A program made the position numbers and the translations under genes. Source: Terramyces sp. JEL0728 (lineage: Eukaryota > Chytridiomycota > Chytridiomycetes > Rhizophydiales > Terramycetaceae). Taken from it: a stretch of DNA of 64,000 nucleotides. The notes below the pieces were generated by a model. That model saw nothing but the letters and a program-made list of their open reading frames with translations. It did not search any database and was not told the DNA's origin. The stretch is taken from NCBI GenBank assembly GCA_027603945.1, contig JADIIU010000060.1, positions 1-64,000 of the forward strand, in the 5' to 3' direction. Shown in pieces: positions 45,014 through 56,372 of this stretch (within the stretch, counting starts at the first letter, position 1; each line of letters begins with the position of its first letter).

Positions 45014-46191
45014 AAACGAGCAGGCGGCAATTCGGGTTTGTTTTCAAGAATATCATCGATTTTCTTCATAATTTCATCAGACAATTTTCCAACTACTGTC
45101 AACGAAGCTAGATTTTCTTTGACTTGAGAAGGCCGTGAAGCTCCAGTAATGACTGACGAGACATTCTTGTTCTTCAAGCACCATGCTAAAGCTAATTGAG
45201 CCAACGTGCAATCAAGTTCTTTAGCAATTGCTAATAGTGATCGGACTTTTCCTTGCTTGAGTTTCCCTTCATCGCTTTCAACCAAGTTCTTTCGCATTCT
45301 AGCCATCTATGTAAAATCAATATTACCATTGCATCGTTTTTGATTCCTAATCGCGAATCTGGAGGAATCCCGTCCAGGTATTTCCCAGTCAAAACTCCAG
45401 ATGCTAGTGGAGACCAAATAGTTGTTCCAAGACCAAACTTTTTGTACAATGGCGCATACTCTAATTCAAATCTCTCGCGGTGGAACATATTGTATTGTGG
45501 TTGTTCCATCAAAGGACCAACTAGCCCCAATCTCTCTGCAACTCTGTGAGCATCCATTAATTGCTCCGCACTTTTTAGAGATGATGTACCTCCATTCGCT
45601 TGTCCCCCAGTAGAATGCAAGTCCTTGATCTATGCACCAATTGAATGCGCGCACCGTTTCTTGATTAATCAACAAATACCCTCCATTGGAGTACTGCGTC
45701 AATTAAATATTACCTAATTGTTACAAACAAAAAACCAATCATCTAGAAATTAACGGATTATACCTGGTCGATGAGCAAATACCAAGTCGACATAGTCCAG
45801 CTGCAACCTCTTCAAACTAGCTCGCAATCCTTCTGCAATATGCTTGCGAGACAATCCACGATCGTTAGGGCCGCTCCCTGCCCAGTAAAGTTTAGTTGAA
45901 ATAACTAATGAGCTCCTCGGCCATTTATACTTTTTGATTGCCTCTCCGATAACCCTTTCGGATTCACCAGCAGCGTATACTTCGGCTGTATCAAAAAAGT
46001 TAATTCCAGCATCGTATGCTACCTTCAAGCATTCAAATGTCGTATCTGGTTAATTGCGATTTACCATCTGTTACTTGCTTACCGAATGTTACCCACCCTC
46101 CAAGAGATAATGCGGACACTTTGAGGCCATCCGTTAATGAATTCGTACCTGAATTGCCCAAGAAGCGATATTCCATTTCAGCTGTACTCAT
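45010..46191 (-). CDS. Kv-beta-like aldo-keto reductase (AKR6 type)
   Basis: Seven exons: 46191-46065, 46045-45764, a 7-nt exon 45742-45736, a 14-nt exon 45693-45680, 45659-45590, 45570-45327 and 45306-45010. Introns are 19, 21, 42, 20, 19 and 20 nt; total 1041 nt, 346 aa. NADPH-dependent reductase related to voltage-gated potassium channel beta subunits. Motifs: [20 protein letters not shown] across the first join, [15 protein letters not shown] (catalytic Asp/Tyr), [14 protein letters not shown] (Lys), [20 protein letters not shown] across three joins, [12 protein letters not shown] and [15 protein letters not shown]. The 7-nt exon is required to keep both frame and consensus spacing. Residues TNSLTDG near the N-terminus look like a retained 21-nt former intron. 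Confidence 0.93.
45736..45742 (-). other. 7-nt micro-exon of the aldo-keto reductase
   Basis: ATGATTG (coding strand) lies between a 21-nt intron (45743-45763) and a 42-nt intron (45694-45735). It supplies the last two bases of Asp, a whole Asp codon and two bases of Cys, giving RPDDCTPMEE, where animal Kv-beta proteins have RPDPNTPMEE. Skipping it breaks the frame. Confidence 0.8.
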
Positions 46192-46286
46192 TTCGAGATT
46201 GGGGAAATGAAAGCACTTGATCGGCCGCGCACGGAATCATGCAAAAGTTTAATAGGATACATTTATTACCCAATAGAATACACTTG

Positions 46287-48839
46287 TCACCAAGCCATCT
46301 TTGCGATGAATGATTTTGGAAAGGAGCGCACCAATGCCTTTCTGATCTCATCCATCAAAATGATGCCAATAGCCAGCAAGAACGGAATGCCCCAGTACTT
46401 GGCTGGGATAGAGGCGGTGTAGAAGGTGGTTTGAATGAATGGGAGGTACAAGGAGAGGATACAGATCAAGACAGATCCAGCCATAGAAATAGGAATAACC
46501 AAGTTTTGTCTAGGTCCCCAGAGTGGATTTGATTCGAGGATGGAACTAGTTCGGTTTCTGACTGCGAATAACGTACCAAATTGACAGATTGCGAGCGTTA
46601 CGTAGTAGACACCCTCACCAATATAAACGAAATTGTTCAAGTCGTCCAAACTTTTGCCAGCCCATCCATCCTGCCATTTATCATAAACAAACATCAAATC
46701 GTAAAATGAGAGTCCATTTTCAGACATGAACAGGAACCACATACCCATCGCAGAAACCCATACCATTGCCCCAATGAAAAAGTATATCTGCAAAAAAAAC
46801 TTCCAATCGGCCAAATGATCCGTTCTGGCATTTCTTGGTGGTTTGTTCATCAAGTTACTTTCAGCGGTTTCGTACATTAGAGAAATTGACATGAACACAT
46901 CGTTAGTTACACAGAACAAAACCTGTTGGAACGCTGTCATTGGTGCTTGCATTCCGAAAAAGACGGTTGAAATTGTAGCCATCAGTTCACCATAACTTCC
47001 TGCAGGCATCAAGTACATGATTACTTTTTTCAGGTTTTCGAATACTAGTCTTCCATTTTCAATCCCAACCAACAGCGACGAGAAATCACTGTCCAATAAG
47101 ATCATTGCTGCTGCTTCTTTGGCGACATCGGTTCCGTTCCCCATAGCTACACCAATGTCTGCAGCTTTCAACGCTGGAGCATCGTTGGTTCCATCGCCAG
47201 TAACTGCTACAATGTTATCACCACGGCACTTTAAATGCTCCACAATCAACAGTTTCTGTTCAGGAGTAGTCCGAGCAAACACCATTTCTGAAAAGAATCT
47301 GGCAATAAAATCCCAGTCTTCTTCTGAAATGCTTGCCAAGTCTTTACCATTGAATACAATAGCATGAACCGGATCGCCAGGTTGAGGACGATAATCGAAA
47401 TTCTTCAAGTTTGGAGAGAGTGGGTGGTCTTTCTTTAATTTTGGTAAATCTTCAACACTGTAGGCAGTTTCAGTAGTAATAATCCCAACCTGCTTGGCAA
47501 TTGAGAATGCTGTAAGTTCAAAATCACCAGTAACCATAAATACCCTGATTCCAGCTTTTTTCATAGCAGAGACAGTAGGCAGTGTTTCTTTTCTAGGGGG
47601 ATCTCTAATAGTAAGCATTCCAACAAGTGCAAGTCCTTTAATTTCATTGATGATCAACTTTTCAAATTCATCCGGATCGCCTAGCGGAAGAGAGACACCC
47701 TTCAATGATTTTTTGCATAACGCCAACACTCTGAATCCATTTGAAGAAGCTTTTCGTTGATGGTCATTTACAATTGAAGCTACTTTGGATGTGTCCTGCG
47801 ATTCTCCATCAGAGGAGTTTGCACTGGTACAAGAAGGCATCAAAATATCAGGAGCGCCTTTGATTAGCATTTCAACTTCTCCATCTTCATAAGCAACTAC
47901 CTTGGCCATGAATTTGTTTTTGGAATTGAAAGCCAAAGAAAACAGAACTTTGGGTTTGACATCAAATATATGCTGTTGATAAGCTTCTGAAAATCTTAAA
48001 ATAGCCGAGTCGGTCAAGTCCCCGTTAACTGGTCTGTCTTTTATGGGAAGATTTTCATTTCCAGGTAAAAACGTTGCATCACAGCAAATGGATGAAAAGT
48101 TTGCCACCATTTTAAATCCTGGGAATTTTTCAAGTCGGGCAGCCCTTTCCGCTCCAGAATCGCTGTCATCTTCAGGGATGCTTTGATCCACAAACATGAC
48201 ACCACAAACTTGCATTTTCCCCATCGTTAAAGTGCCAGTCTTGTCGGAACACAGGACCGACATGCATCCCAAGGTCTCAATTGTACTAAGGTTCTTGACG
48301 AGCACATTTCTATCAGACATTCTCTTTGCAATAATAGTCAGGGCAAGAGCAAAGCAAACTGGTAGCCCTTGCGGAACGAAAGCCGTCAAGCAGCCCAATG
48401 CGTTCACCATAGCAGTGGCAGCAGTTTCATATAGTGGATAAGAAGTTCTAATCCAGCAGACCCAGGCGAGGATAGAAACGATAAAGAAAGTAAAGGCCAG
48501 GGTGGAAATAATAATGGTGAAAGTGTTCAGTTCCTTTTGGATCGGTGTAGCCGCATTCTTTTGCTTACCAGACATTTGCACAATTTGGCCAATGATAGTT
48601 TTGTCACCTGTTTGAAAGACAACTCCTTTTGCTTTTCCTCTGACGACAAATGTTGATGACAATGCCAAGTTTTTACTTTCAAGCGCGTTTTCATCTGTTG
48701 GGGAAGTTGTGCCGTTGATCAACTTGCTCTCTCCGGTTAATAAGGATCGATCAAACAATAAATCAGAAGAAACCTCGACTAGTCTGATGTCAGCAGGAAC
48801 TCTTTGTCCCATAGACAAAAGAACAACATCGCCGTCCAT
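46287..48839 (-). pseudogene. P-type ATPase, 5'-truncated copy (B)
   Basis: 850 codons from a chance ATG at the junction. It begins at GDVVLLSMGQRVPADIRLVE, inside the actuator domain, and so lacks the N-terminus and the first two transmembrane helices. The rest is complete: CSDKTGTLT phosphorylation site, nucleotide domain with KGAPDIL, VTGDGTNDAPALKAADIGVA hinge and the full C-terminal helices ending SFIAKMAW. It resembles Na+/K+-type (IIC/ACU-like) ATPases. With no promoter or N-terminus of its own it is probably non-functional, unless a missing segment (real or assembly) separates it from copy A. Confidence 0.8.
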
Positions 48840-51552
48840 TTTCAGACATGAACAGGAACCACATTGTCATTGCAGTTATCCAGTCCATTGCACCAATATA
48901 ACAATATACTTGGAAAAAAAACTTCCAATCGGCCAAATGATCCGTTCTGGCATTTCTAGGTGGTCTATTCATTAAATTACTTTCAGCGGTTTCGTACATT
49001 AGAGAAATTGACATGAGGACGTCATTGAAAACACAAAACACCACTTGCTGAAAAGCGGTCATGGGGATTTGCATTCCAAAAAATACCGTCGATATAATTG
49101 CCATCAGCTCACCATAACTTCCACCAGGCATCAAGTACATGATTACTTTTTTCAGGTTTTCGAATACTAGTCTTCCATTTTCAATCCCAACCAACAGCGA
49201 CGAGAAGTCACTGTCCAATAAGATCATTGCTGCTGCTTCTTTGGCGACATCGGTTCCGTTCCCCATGGCTACACCAATGTCTGCAGCTTTCAACGCAGGT
49301 GCATCGTTGGTTCCATCGCCAGTAACTGCTACAATGTTATCACCACGGCACTTTAAATGCTCCACAATCAACAGTTTCTGTTCAGGAGTAGTCCGAGCAA
49401 ACACCATTTCTGAAAAGAATCTGGCAATAAAATCCCAGTCTTCTTGCGTTAAATTTGGCACATCTTTTCCATTAAGTACAATTGATCGAATTGGATCTTG
49501 AGGCTGTGGTCGAAAGTCAAATAACTTTAAATCTGGCGATAAAGGAAACTCTTTCTTTAATTTTGGTAAATCATCAACACTGTAGGCAGTTTCAGTAGTA
49601 ATAATCCCAACCTGCTTGGCAATTGAGAATGCTGTAAGTTCGAAATCACCAGTCACCATAAATACCCTGATTCCAGCTTTTTTCATAGCAGAGACAGTAG
49701 GCAGTGTTTCTTTTCTAGGGGGATCTCTAATAGTAAGCATTCCAACAAGTGCAAGTCCTTTAATTTCATTGATGATCAGCTTTTCAAATTCATCCGGATC
49801 GCCTAGCGGAAGAGAGACACCCTTCAATGATTTTTTGCATAACGCCAACACTCTGAATCCATTTGAAGAAGCTTTTCGTTGATGGTCATTTACAATTGAA
49901 GCTACTTTGGATGTGTCCTGCGATTCTCCATCAGAAGAGTTTGCACTGGTACAAGAAGGAATCAAAATATCAGGAGCGCCTTTAATCAACAATTCAACTT
50001 CTCCATTTTCATAAGAAACCACTTTTGCCATAAACTTGTTTTTGGAATTGAAAGCCAAAGAAAACAGAACTTTAGGTTTGACATCAAATATATGCTGTTG
50101 ATAAGCTTCTGAAAATCTTAAAATAGCCGAGTCGGTCAAGTCCCCGTTAACTGGTCTGTCTTTTATGGGAAGATTTTCATTTCCAGGTAAAAATGTTGCA
50201 TCACAGCAAATGGATGAAAAGTTTGCCACCATTTTAAATCCTGGGAATTTTTCAAGTCGGGCAGCCCTTTCCGCTCCAGAATCGCTGTCATCTTCAGGGA
50301 TGCTTTGATCCACAAACATGACACCACAAACTTGCATTTTCCCCATCGTTAAAGTGCCAGTCTTGTCCGAGCACAGTACAGACATGCAACCTAACGTTTC
50401 AATTGTACTAAGGTTCTTGACGAGCACATTTCTATCAGACATTCTCTTTGCAATAATAGTCAGGGCAAGAGCAAAGCAAACTGGTAGCCCTTGCGGAACG
50501 AAAGCCGTCAAGCAACCCAATGCGTTTACCATAGCAGTGGCAGCAGTTTCATATAGTGGATAAGAAGTTCTAATCCAGCAGACCCAGGCGAGGATAGAAA
50601 CGATAAAGAAAGTAAAGGCCAGGGTGGAAATAATAATGGTGAAAGTGTTCAGTTCCTTTTGGATCGGTGTAGCCGCATTCTTTTGCTTACCAGACATTTG
50701 CACAATTTGCCCAATGATAGTTTTGTCACCTGTTTGAAAGACAACTCCTTTTGCTTTTCCTCTGACGACAAATGTTGATGACAATGCCAAGTTTTTACTT
50801 TCAAGCGCGTTTTCATCTGTTGGGGAAGTTGTGCCGTTGATCAACTTGCTCTCTCCGGTTAATAAGGATCGATCAAACAATAAATCAGAAGAAACCTCGA
50901 CTAGTCTGATGTCAGCAGGAACTCTTTGTCCCATAGACAGCAAGACCACATCGCCTGGAACAAGGTCAAGTGCATCAATTTCCAGTTGAATCCCACATCT
51001 AATAACCAATGCTTTTTGCGCAACCATATTTTGGATAGATTGCATTATTTTGGAGGCGTGATAGTCAACTGAAGCATAAAACATAGTAGATACGAATATT
51101 ACCAGAATTAGCAGCAACCCGACACCAAGTGCAAAAACTGGCGGATCATCACCTCCTAACGGTTTGTATGATATAAACGAAATAATTGCAGCCAACCACA
51201 TCATTGCATTAAAGCCTCCAAAGGTATATCCCAAAAACTTTAACAGATAATTTGTTTTAGGCGGGGATAACTTGTTTTGTCCGTGAAAGTGCACTTTGCG
51301 ATCCAAGACACTCTTTTCTAACCCATTCGATATGTCAGTTGAGTATGCAATACATAGATCTGAATCTCGAAGTAAATGAGCTTTGATTGGTTCCGGCTTG
51401 TGCGAATCGTTTGAATCTCGGATTAGATCGCGATCGTTGTAAGTAGTCAGTGTTCGGAAGCCTACTAGTGTAGCCGCATCTGGAGGATCCTGGTGTTAGT
51501 ATGTATTGACCAAACGCAAGATTCTTATTTCGTTTTCGTCTTGATTCTCCAT
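48790..51552 (-). CDS. P-type cation ATPase, 3'-truncated copy (A)
   Basis: Two exons (51552-51511, 51489-48790) with a 21-nt intron; 913 aa. The N-terminus through the sixth or so helix is intact: helices 1-2 (LLILVIFVSTMFYASVDYHA), PGDVVLLSMGQRVPAD, VPQGLPVCFALALTIIAKRM (helix 4), CSDKTGTLTMGKMQVCG and TGDGTNDAPALKAAD. After MWFLFMSENG the frame meets copy B out of register and ends 14 residues later (RRCCSF and onward). The last helices present in B, roughly 140 residues, are therefore missing. It resembles Na+/K+-type P-type pumps with a long acidic N-terminal tail. It shares a 255-bp bidirectional upstream region with the RIIa gene. Confidence 0.85.
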
Positions 51553-51807
51553 TTTTTGTTTGTATGAAAAAAAAGTAAGAATTTTGCTCAGATAAACAAA
51601 AGGAAATAACTCGAATTGTAGCTGGAAGCTAGGGATGTGATACTGGCTGTGACTGCCATTATCAGAACTTGAAAGTAACTTTCAGACAGCAACATGGCTG
51701 TCCAGCAAAACTCTTTTTTGAACTCGCTATACAGTTATCATCTTGATTGATATTGCTGCAGCTTTGCGGTATCCCTAATATTTGATTAATTTTTTCGCGT
51801 ATTCGAA

Positions 51808-52601
51808 ATGGCAACTGGAGGAATCTATAGTGCAGAGCAAATCAAAATACCGCCAGAACTACCGGAAATACTAAAAAATTATGCAAAATTCGTTATAAAA
51901 TCCAATCCTCCGAATATTATCGCTTCGTCGCAAGAGTACTTTTCTCGTTTGTCGAACCAGACCAAAGCAATGGTTGGCGGGAAATTATCAAATGAGCAGT
52001 TGACGACTTTTTATAAAAAAGTAGGTTTTGTTTGATTTAGTTTACTTTACAAAAGACAATTGTTCCTAGGAAAGATATTGAGGAAGCTTGCCAGTGGGCA
52101 GATGTTCCTGCAGTCCAAATTGCAGATACTTTAGTTTTGGGAGGATGGAGTAGTGACCAAGTGCCATGGATATCGTTCTGGGCATTCCTAGTCGCATCCG
52201 TCGCAGGAGTAATCGTTTTTAATGTAGAATTTTGAAAGTACTTTGACATTATTGATTCAACTCTCTTCGGAAAACGGATCTAGCAATCTTACCTTGGTCA
52301 GACAAGCATTTGATTTCCTGTCTTCCAAGGACACTTTGATTGACGCATATGTGTTGGAAGCTATTGGTGTAACGGTATCTTCTATCAACGGGTAATTAGC
52401 TTGTAATCTAGGAATGTTGTTTCTACTGAAGGGCTATTAGCTTCCATAAGTGCAGCATTTGTAGGCAAGCCAATAGAAGATGCACCTAAAGACGAACCAA
52501 TGGAAGAAGCACCACTGGAACCTGAGCCTGAAACTGTTGAAGCTGGCGAAGCAGGTGAAGCAGGTGAAGCGGTTGAAGCGGAACTAGTAGCTGAAGAATA
52601 A
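51808..52601 (+). CDS. RIIa-domain protein (ropporin/radial-spoke RSP11-like)
   Basis: Four exons (51808-52020, 52041-52208, 52228-52391, 52412-52601) with introns gtaggttttgtttgatttag, gtaatcgtttttaatgtag and gtaattagcttgtaatctag; 244 aa. Residues 10-45 (KIPPELPEILKNYAKFVIKS, then NPPNIIASSQEYFSRL) form the RIIa dimerisation/docking domain that binds amphipathic AKAP helices. A helical middle part follows, with WISFWAFLVASVAG aligning to the ROPN1L core, then a low-complexity acidic tail with GEAGEAGEA. ROPN1L/RSP11 proteins are axonemal or sperm-tail proteins, so this gene suggests a motile flagellum. Confidence 0.8.
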
Positions 52602-52663
52602 ATCTTGTGTATGGTTACAATATGCAATTATACTATGAAAGCATTGTGAGGGAAATTATATTA

Positions 52664-54043
52664 TTAAAAGGAAAAAGAAAACGTCTTTTCCATAGTCAGC
52701 TTGCTCCATACTTCTTTAGCACCAGCTTCATCGAGGTGCTTGACTTTATCCCATACCTCAGGCATGTCCCGTTCCAGCCCTCTTTTGAATTCTTCATACA
52801 AGTCGCCATGACAGAACCCACTGACTTGTTCGGGCTTCTTTTTACAGAAATTTAATACGTTTTCCAAGTTTTCTCGTCCTACAAAGTTTTGTGTGAGCGC
52901 TATGCCAGGCTCGAGGTTCATTACACAATGCCACCACTTGTTTGGCACAAATAGTATCTCTCCTTCTTTACAAACCGCTTCTATAGGGCGGTGTTCAACA
53001 GGATCTTTTTGGATATCTTGGTAGTAATTGAGGAACCATTCTGTCAACGATACTGGGGAAGTAACTTCTGAGCCATCTTTTGAAGGATAAACTCCTGGCG
53101 GAATGTGGTTTGGGGGGTACAAGATCCATTTCTTACTACCCTTAATTACCGCATTCCAGGCATTGGTAGAATTTGGATCAATGTGGAAGGTGGATCCGCT
53201 TCTTTCTGGCCCGACAATCAGCCATCGATAGTCTGGCCGTTTTTCTTTCAAAACACTGAATAGATCTTGATCGAAATAGCCAGGTATAGAGAAATCACCC
53301 TTCATCTTTTCATCAAACGTACATTTCTTGTCAAACAAGTACAGCGGAGCCTCTTCTTTGCATTGGGTCATGTACTTGTAGTAATTTGAAAAGGTAATGT
53401 CTACTGCTTCAGCTCTATATTTGAAATTAGTTGAAAGAAAGTATTCGAAATCCCATTTCTTGTATGCAGCCCAGTTTTGTACCACATCGGTTAATATCAC
53501 TGGTTTGTTTGGGATAAGGTATTCCTCGACGAACGCCTGGAGTGTCATATTACTTTTTCGTTCAATATTGTCCTTTTCAATTCCGCACAAATCGTCTAAT
53601 GGAACTGAAACACACCTCCAAGAGGTATACAGCAAATCAGAATAAAACCCCAGAACTTTGATTGGAATATCTTTGACATAGTTCTGGTATTTTGATTTAA
53701 AAGTGTTTCTCCAATTGGTTCTGAATTCGAAATCTCCGTTAAACCTCTTGATTGTGAACTGTCTCCATAAATCGTCATGATAACCATAAACATAGAATGC
53801 CTTTGATGTTTGGGCAAGTTTTGCAACCGCCTCTGGACCTAGATATACCAGAAAATCTAGCAGCTGCTGTTCCGGAAGCATGTTGAATATGGACAGCCCA
53901 AGAGTTTTACACTCCTTGATTCCATTCGATGAATCAAAATATGAATTGCCCATCGGCTTGATACCAAATGGGTGATCAAAAGTAGATTGTTTGAGAACTG
54001 AGGCTCCCTTCTTTCGTTTCTGTGGAATGCTTGGAGCTGTCAT
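52664..54043 (-). CDS. JmjC-domain hydroxylase with N-terminal F-box-like region
   Basis: Single exon, 459 aa. Residues about 50-100 (FNMLPEQQLLDFLVYLGPEA and onward to DDLWRQF) look like an F-box. The JmjC domain occupies about 165-390: substrate-facing KPVILTDVVQNWAAYKKWDF, the Fe(II) ligands HxD in STFHIDPNSTNAWN, KKWILYPPNHIPPGVYPS, and the distal His in FVPNKWWHCVMN. The order and spacing match the JMJD6/fission-yeast Jmj1 group, 2-oxoglutarate-dependent protein hydroxylases or demethylases. The substrate cannot be read from sequence. Convergent with the RIIa gene, 60 bases between stops. Confidence 0.92.
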   Translation of the reverse strand: MTAPSIPQKRKKGASVLKQSTFDHPFGIKPMGNSYFDSSNGIKECKTLGLSIFNMLPEQQLLDFLVYLGPEAVAKLAQTSKAFYVYGYHDDLWRQFTIKRFNGDFEFRTNWRNTFKSKYQNYVKDIPIKVLGFYSDLLYTSWRCVSVPLDDLCGIEKDNIERKSNMTLQAFVEEYLIPNKPVILTDVVQNWAAYKKWDFEYFLSTNFKYRAEAVDITFSNYYKYMTQCKEEAPLYLFDKKCTFDEKMKGDFSIPGYFDQDLFSVLKEKRPDYRWLIVGPERSGSTFHIDPNSTNAWNAVIKGSKKWILYPPNHIPPGVYPSKDGSEVTSPVSLTEWFLNYYQDIQKDPVEHRPIEAVCKEGEILFVPNKWWHCVMNLEPGIALTQNFVGRENLENVLNFCKKKPEQVSGFCHGDLYEEFKRGLERDMPEVWDKVKHLDEAGAKEVWSKLTMEKTFSFSF

Positions 54044-54454
54044 AATTTTTTTTTGAAAAAATATTTGTCAACCAGTGGTGTTGACAATATTGCTAGTTGC
54101 AAAGCAAGAATATGATGCTGGTAAAGAGCTATGGTTTATCACCTATTGGTGCAGGGCACTTAAAAATACGATGTATGATGCAAATTCGTCAATATCCTGC
54201 TCTGATTTAACCAATAGGTGGATTCCGAAATACACAGATGGCGGGATTCAAAGTCATTTAGCACTGCGATCACAAGATAAGATGCCAGTGTCTGCAGATA
54301 TTTCGAGCAGATAGTCACTTGAATTCGTGGACAGTGCATTGAGCCAATACGTTTTAATCTTGTATAGGTGACAATTTGGAATACGTGTCTGAAAGGAATA
54401 AAAAGTCGCGGAATGACATCAGCCAAGATAGCCTTGTTGTTTTAATTTTTTAAA
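54044..54454. other. Intergenic region without a supported gene
   Basis: 411 bases between divergent genes. A frame from 54075 lacks an ATG start and any family resemblance. It presumably holds the promoters of the JmjC gene and the membrane-protein gene at 54455. Confidence 0.4.
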
Positions 54455-55394
54455 ATGGGCTGGAGAATGGACGGATATCACTTGCTCTCGCCGGATCTCA
54501 AGAAACCCCTTACGTGGATAATGACGATCGTGATGGTAATTTATTTCATATGCACTGCAGTGTTATTTGTATTGGAGTTTTACAAGTTATTTACCAGGCC
54601 ATTCAGATGGGTGATGGGATACCTCGTATTAATATTATTTTCAGCAATGATGTTTTATGTTTTCCAAGCAATCCATATCTACATTGCCGATGTGCCGGTA
54701 TTTTTCCATTGGTTTTTTCTATGGCTGGGAACGATGTTAACACTAATGGCGGTCTGTGGACAAGTAAATCCTATTAATCTAGCTGGAAATGGCAAAGCTA
54801 TTCTCAATATTGATTCCAACGCTGGATGAAAAATTAATGACACGGCTGCAAATTATTGCGATCGTCGCTTACCCGGTATTCTACGTCTGTTTTTACTGTC
54901 TGTTGATTAATTTGGGTAGCGAACAGCCGACTTGGGCTGCTTTGGGATATAGTGTAGGAACTTCAGTTTCAGAACTAGCCTCGATCAGTCTGGATAACTA
55001 CATTTCGATCACAGTGGTACGAAGCCTCATAAAAAATGTAAATAATCTCAAGGATGTCAGCGAGGTCAAATCGTTGCCCTTTTCTGAATCTGCAATGAAA
55101 ACATCAGTTGGAAACGCGGCACCATCAAAAACCAGAACCACAAAAAAATCTTCAACGAGCAACGAAGGAATTAGTGTAACTGCAAAAAAACATAAAACAC
55201 TCGGCAGACTGAAACTTATATCTGACCAATCCAGATTCATTTATATATTCACAGTAACCATGGTTTTGGACTGGGTCGGAATAATAATCTGGCTAGCTTC
55301 TTGGCTAGTTTCCGATTATGTAGATTCCATCTATGTGAGCGCAATAGGCTGCACAATCATAGTTGGGCACGTATTATATAGTAACAATTGCTAA
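54455..55394 (+). CDS. Multi-pass (about 7TM) membrane protein, paralogue 1 of a pair
   Basis: Two exons (54455-54763, 54783-55394) with a 19-nt intron gtaaatcctattaatctag; 306 aa. It starts MGWRMDGYHLLSPD. Three hydrophobic helices precede the intron and about four follow, with a long Ser/Lys-rich loop (about residues 205-255) between helices 5 and 6. Splicing gives VCGQLEMAKLFSILIPTLD. No known family is recognised; it could be a fungal receptor-like or channel-like protein. The paralogue 110 bases downstream shares the intron position and the MGWRMDG start. Confidence 0.75.
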
Positions 55395-55507
55395 TTTAGT
55401 CGTAATCATATTTAGAAACTATAAATTAATCAACAAGAGAGAAGTTACTCAATAAAAAAGGTGCCATTATAGAATTTGATAACAATGAGTTGACAAAACT
55501 TTTTCTA

Positions 55508-56372
55508 ATGGGATGGCGAATGGATGGCATACAGTTATTAGCACCCAATTTTGATAGTCCACTAACATGGATCATGACATTAGTAATGGCAATCTACCTC
55601 TCGGCAACTACCATCCTCTTCTTTTCAGAATTATGCAAGTTGATAAAATCGTTCAAATGGGTAACGGGATATTTGGTAACACTATTATTCACCACCATAC
55701 TGTTTTATATTACCCAAGGGATCCATTTGTACGTTTCAGACGCGTCGGTTTACTATCACTGGATATTTCTATGGATAGGGACGCTGTTGACTCTGCTAGC
55801 AATATGCGGTCAAGTAAATACACTTAACATAGCTGGAAATTGCAAAAATGTTTGTAGTGATAATACCGCATGTTAAAAAAAAGTCCATTACTCAAATGCA
55901 GATTGCTTCAATTGTCATATATCCAATAGTGTATTTCTGTTTTTATGCCTTGCTGGCCAACATTGGCAGAGAACAGCCAACTTGGGTTACACTTGGGTAT
56001 GGTTTAGGAACATGCTTAGCCGGGTTAGGATCAATACTACTGGACAATTTCATTAGTATATTGATTATAAGATACTTGTATAAAACAATGAATGAATTAA
56101 AGGACGCCAGAGGCAGCGCACTTATGACTACATCGCTCACTGGTGGGGAAATCAGTGTTGCCCGTAAGGAAAAACAGGAAATCAAACAGAAGCAGGGGCA
56201 GACAAACTCCAAGTTTATTTACATGTTTGCTTTTACACTTATTTTGGACTGGATTGCGTTGGCACTTTGGTTGGGATCGTGGCTAGTGCAAGATTATGTA
56301 GCGTCGATATACGTGAGTGCAATAGGATGCACAATGATTGCTGGTCATATACTCGCAAGTAATCATTCTTGA
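55508..56372 (+). CDS. Multi-pass (about 7TM) membrane protein, paralogue 2 of a pair
   Basis: Exons 55508-55813 and 55833-56372 with a 19-nt intron gtaaatacacttaacatag; 281 aa. I start at the ATG at 55508 because it aligns with MGWRMDG of the upstream paralogue. Conserved blocks are PLTWIMTLVMAIYL, QGIHLYVSDASVYYHWIFLW, AICGQLEIAKMF across the splice, REQPTWVTLGYGLGT, LILDWIALALWLGSWLV and IYVSAIGCTMIAGHILASN. The cytosolic loop between helices 5 and 6 is shorter than in paralogue 1. Function unknown. Confidence 0.75.

Noticed and set aside
54075..54314. 79-codon open frame upstream of the membrane-protein pair
   Set aside because: No ATG start, no recognisable domain, and an overlapping frame on the other strand.
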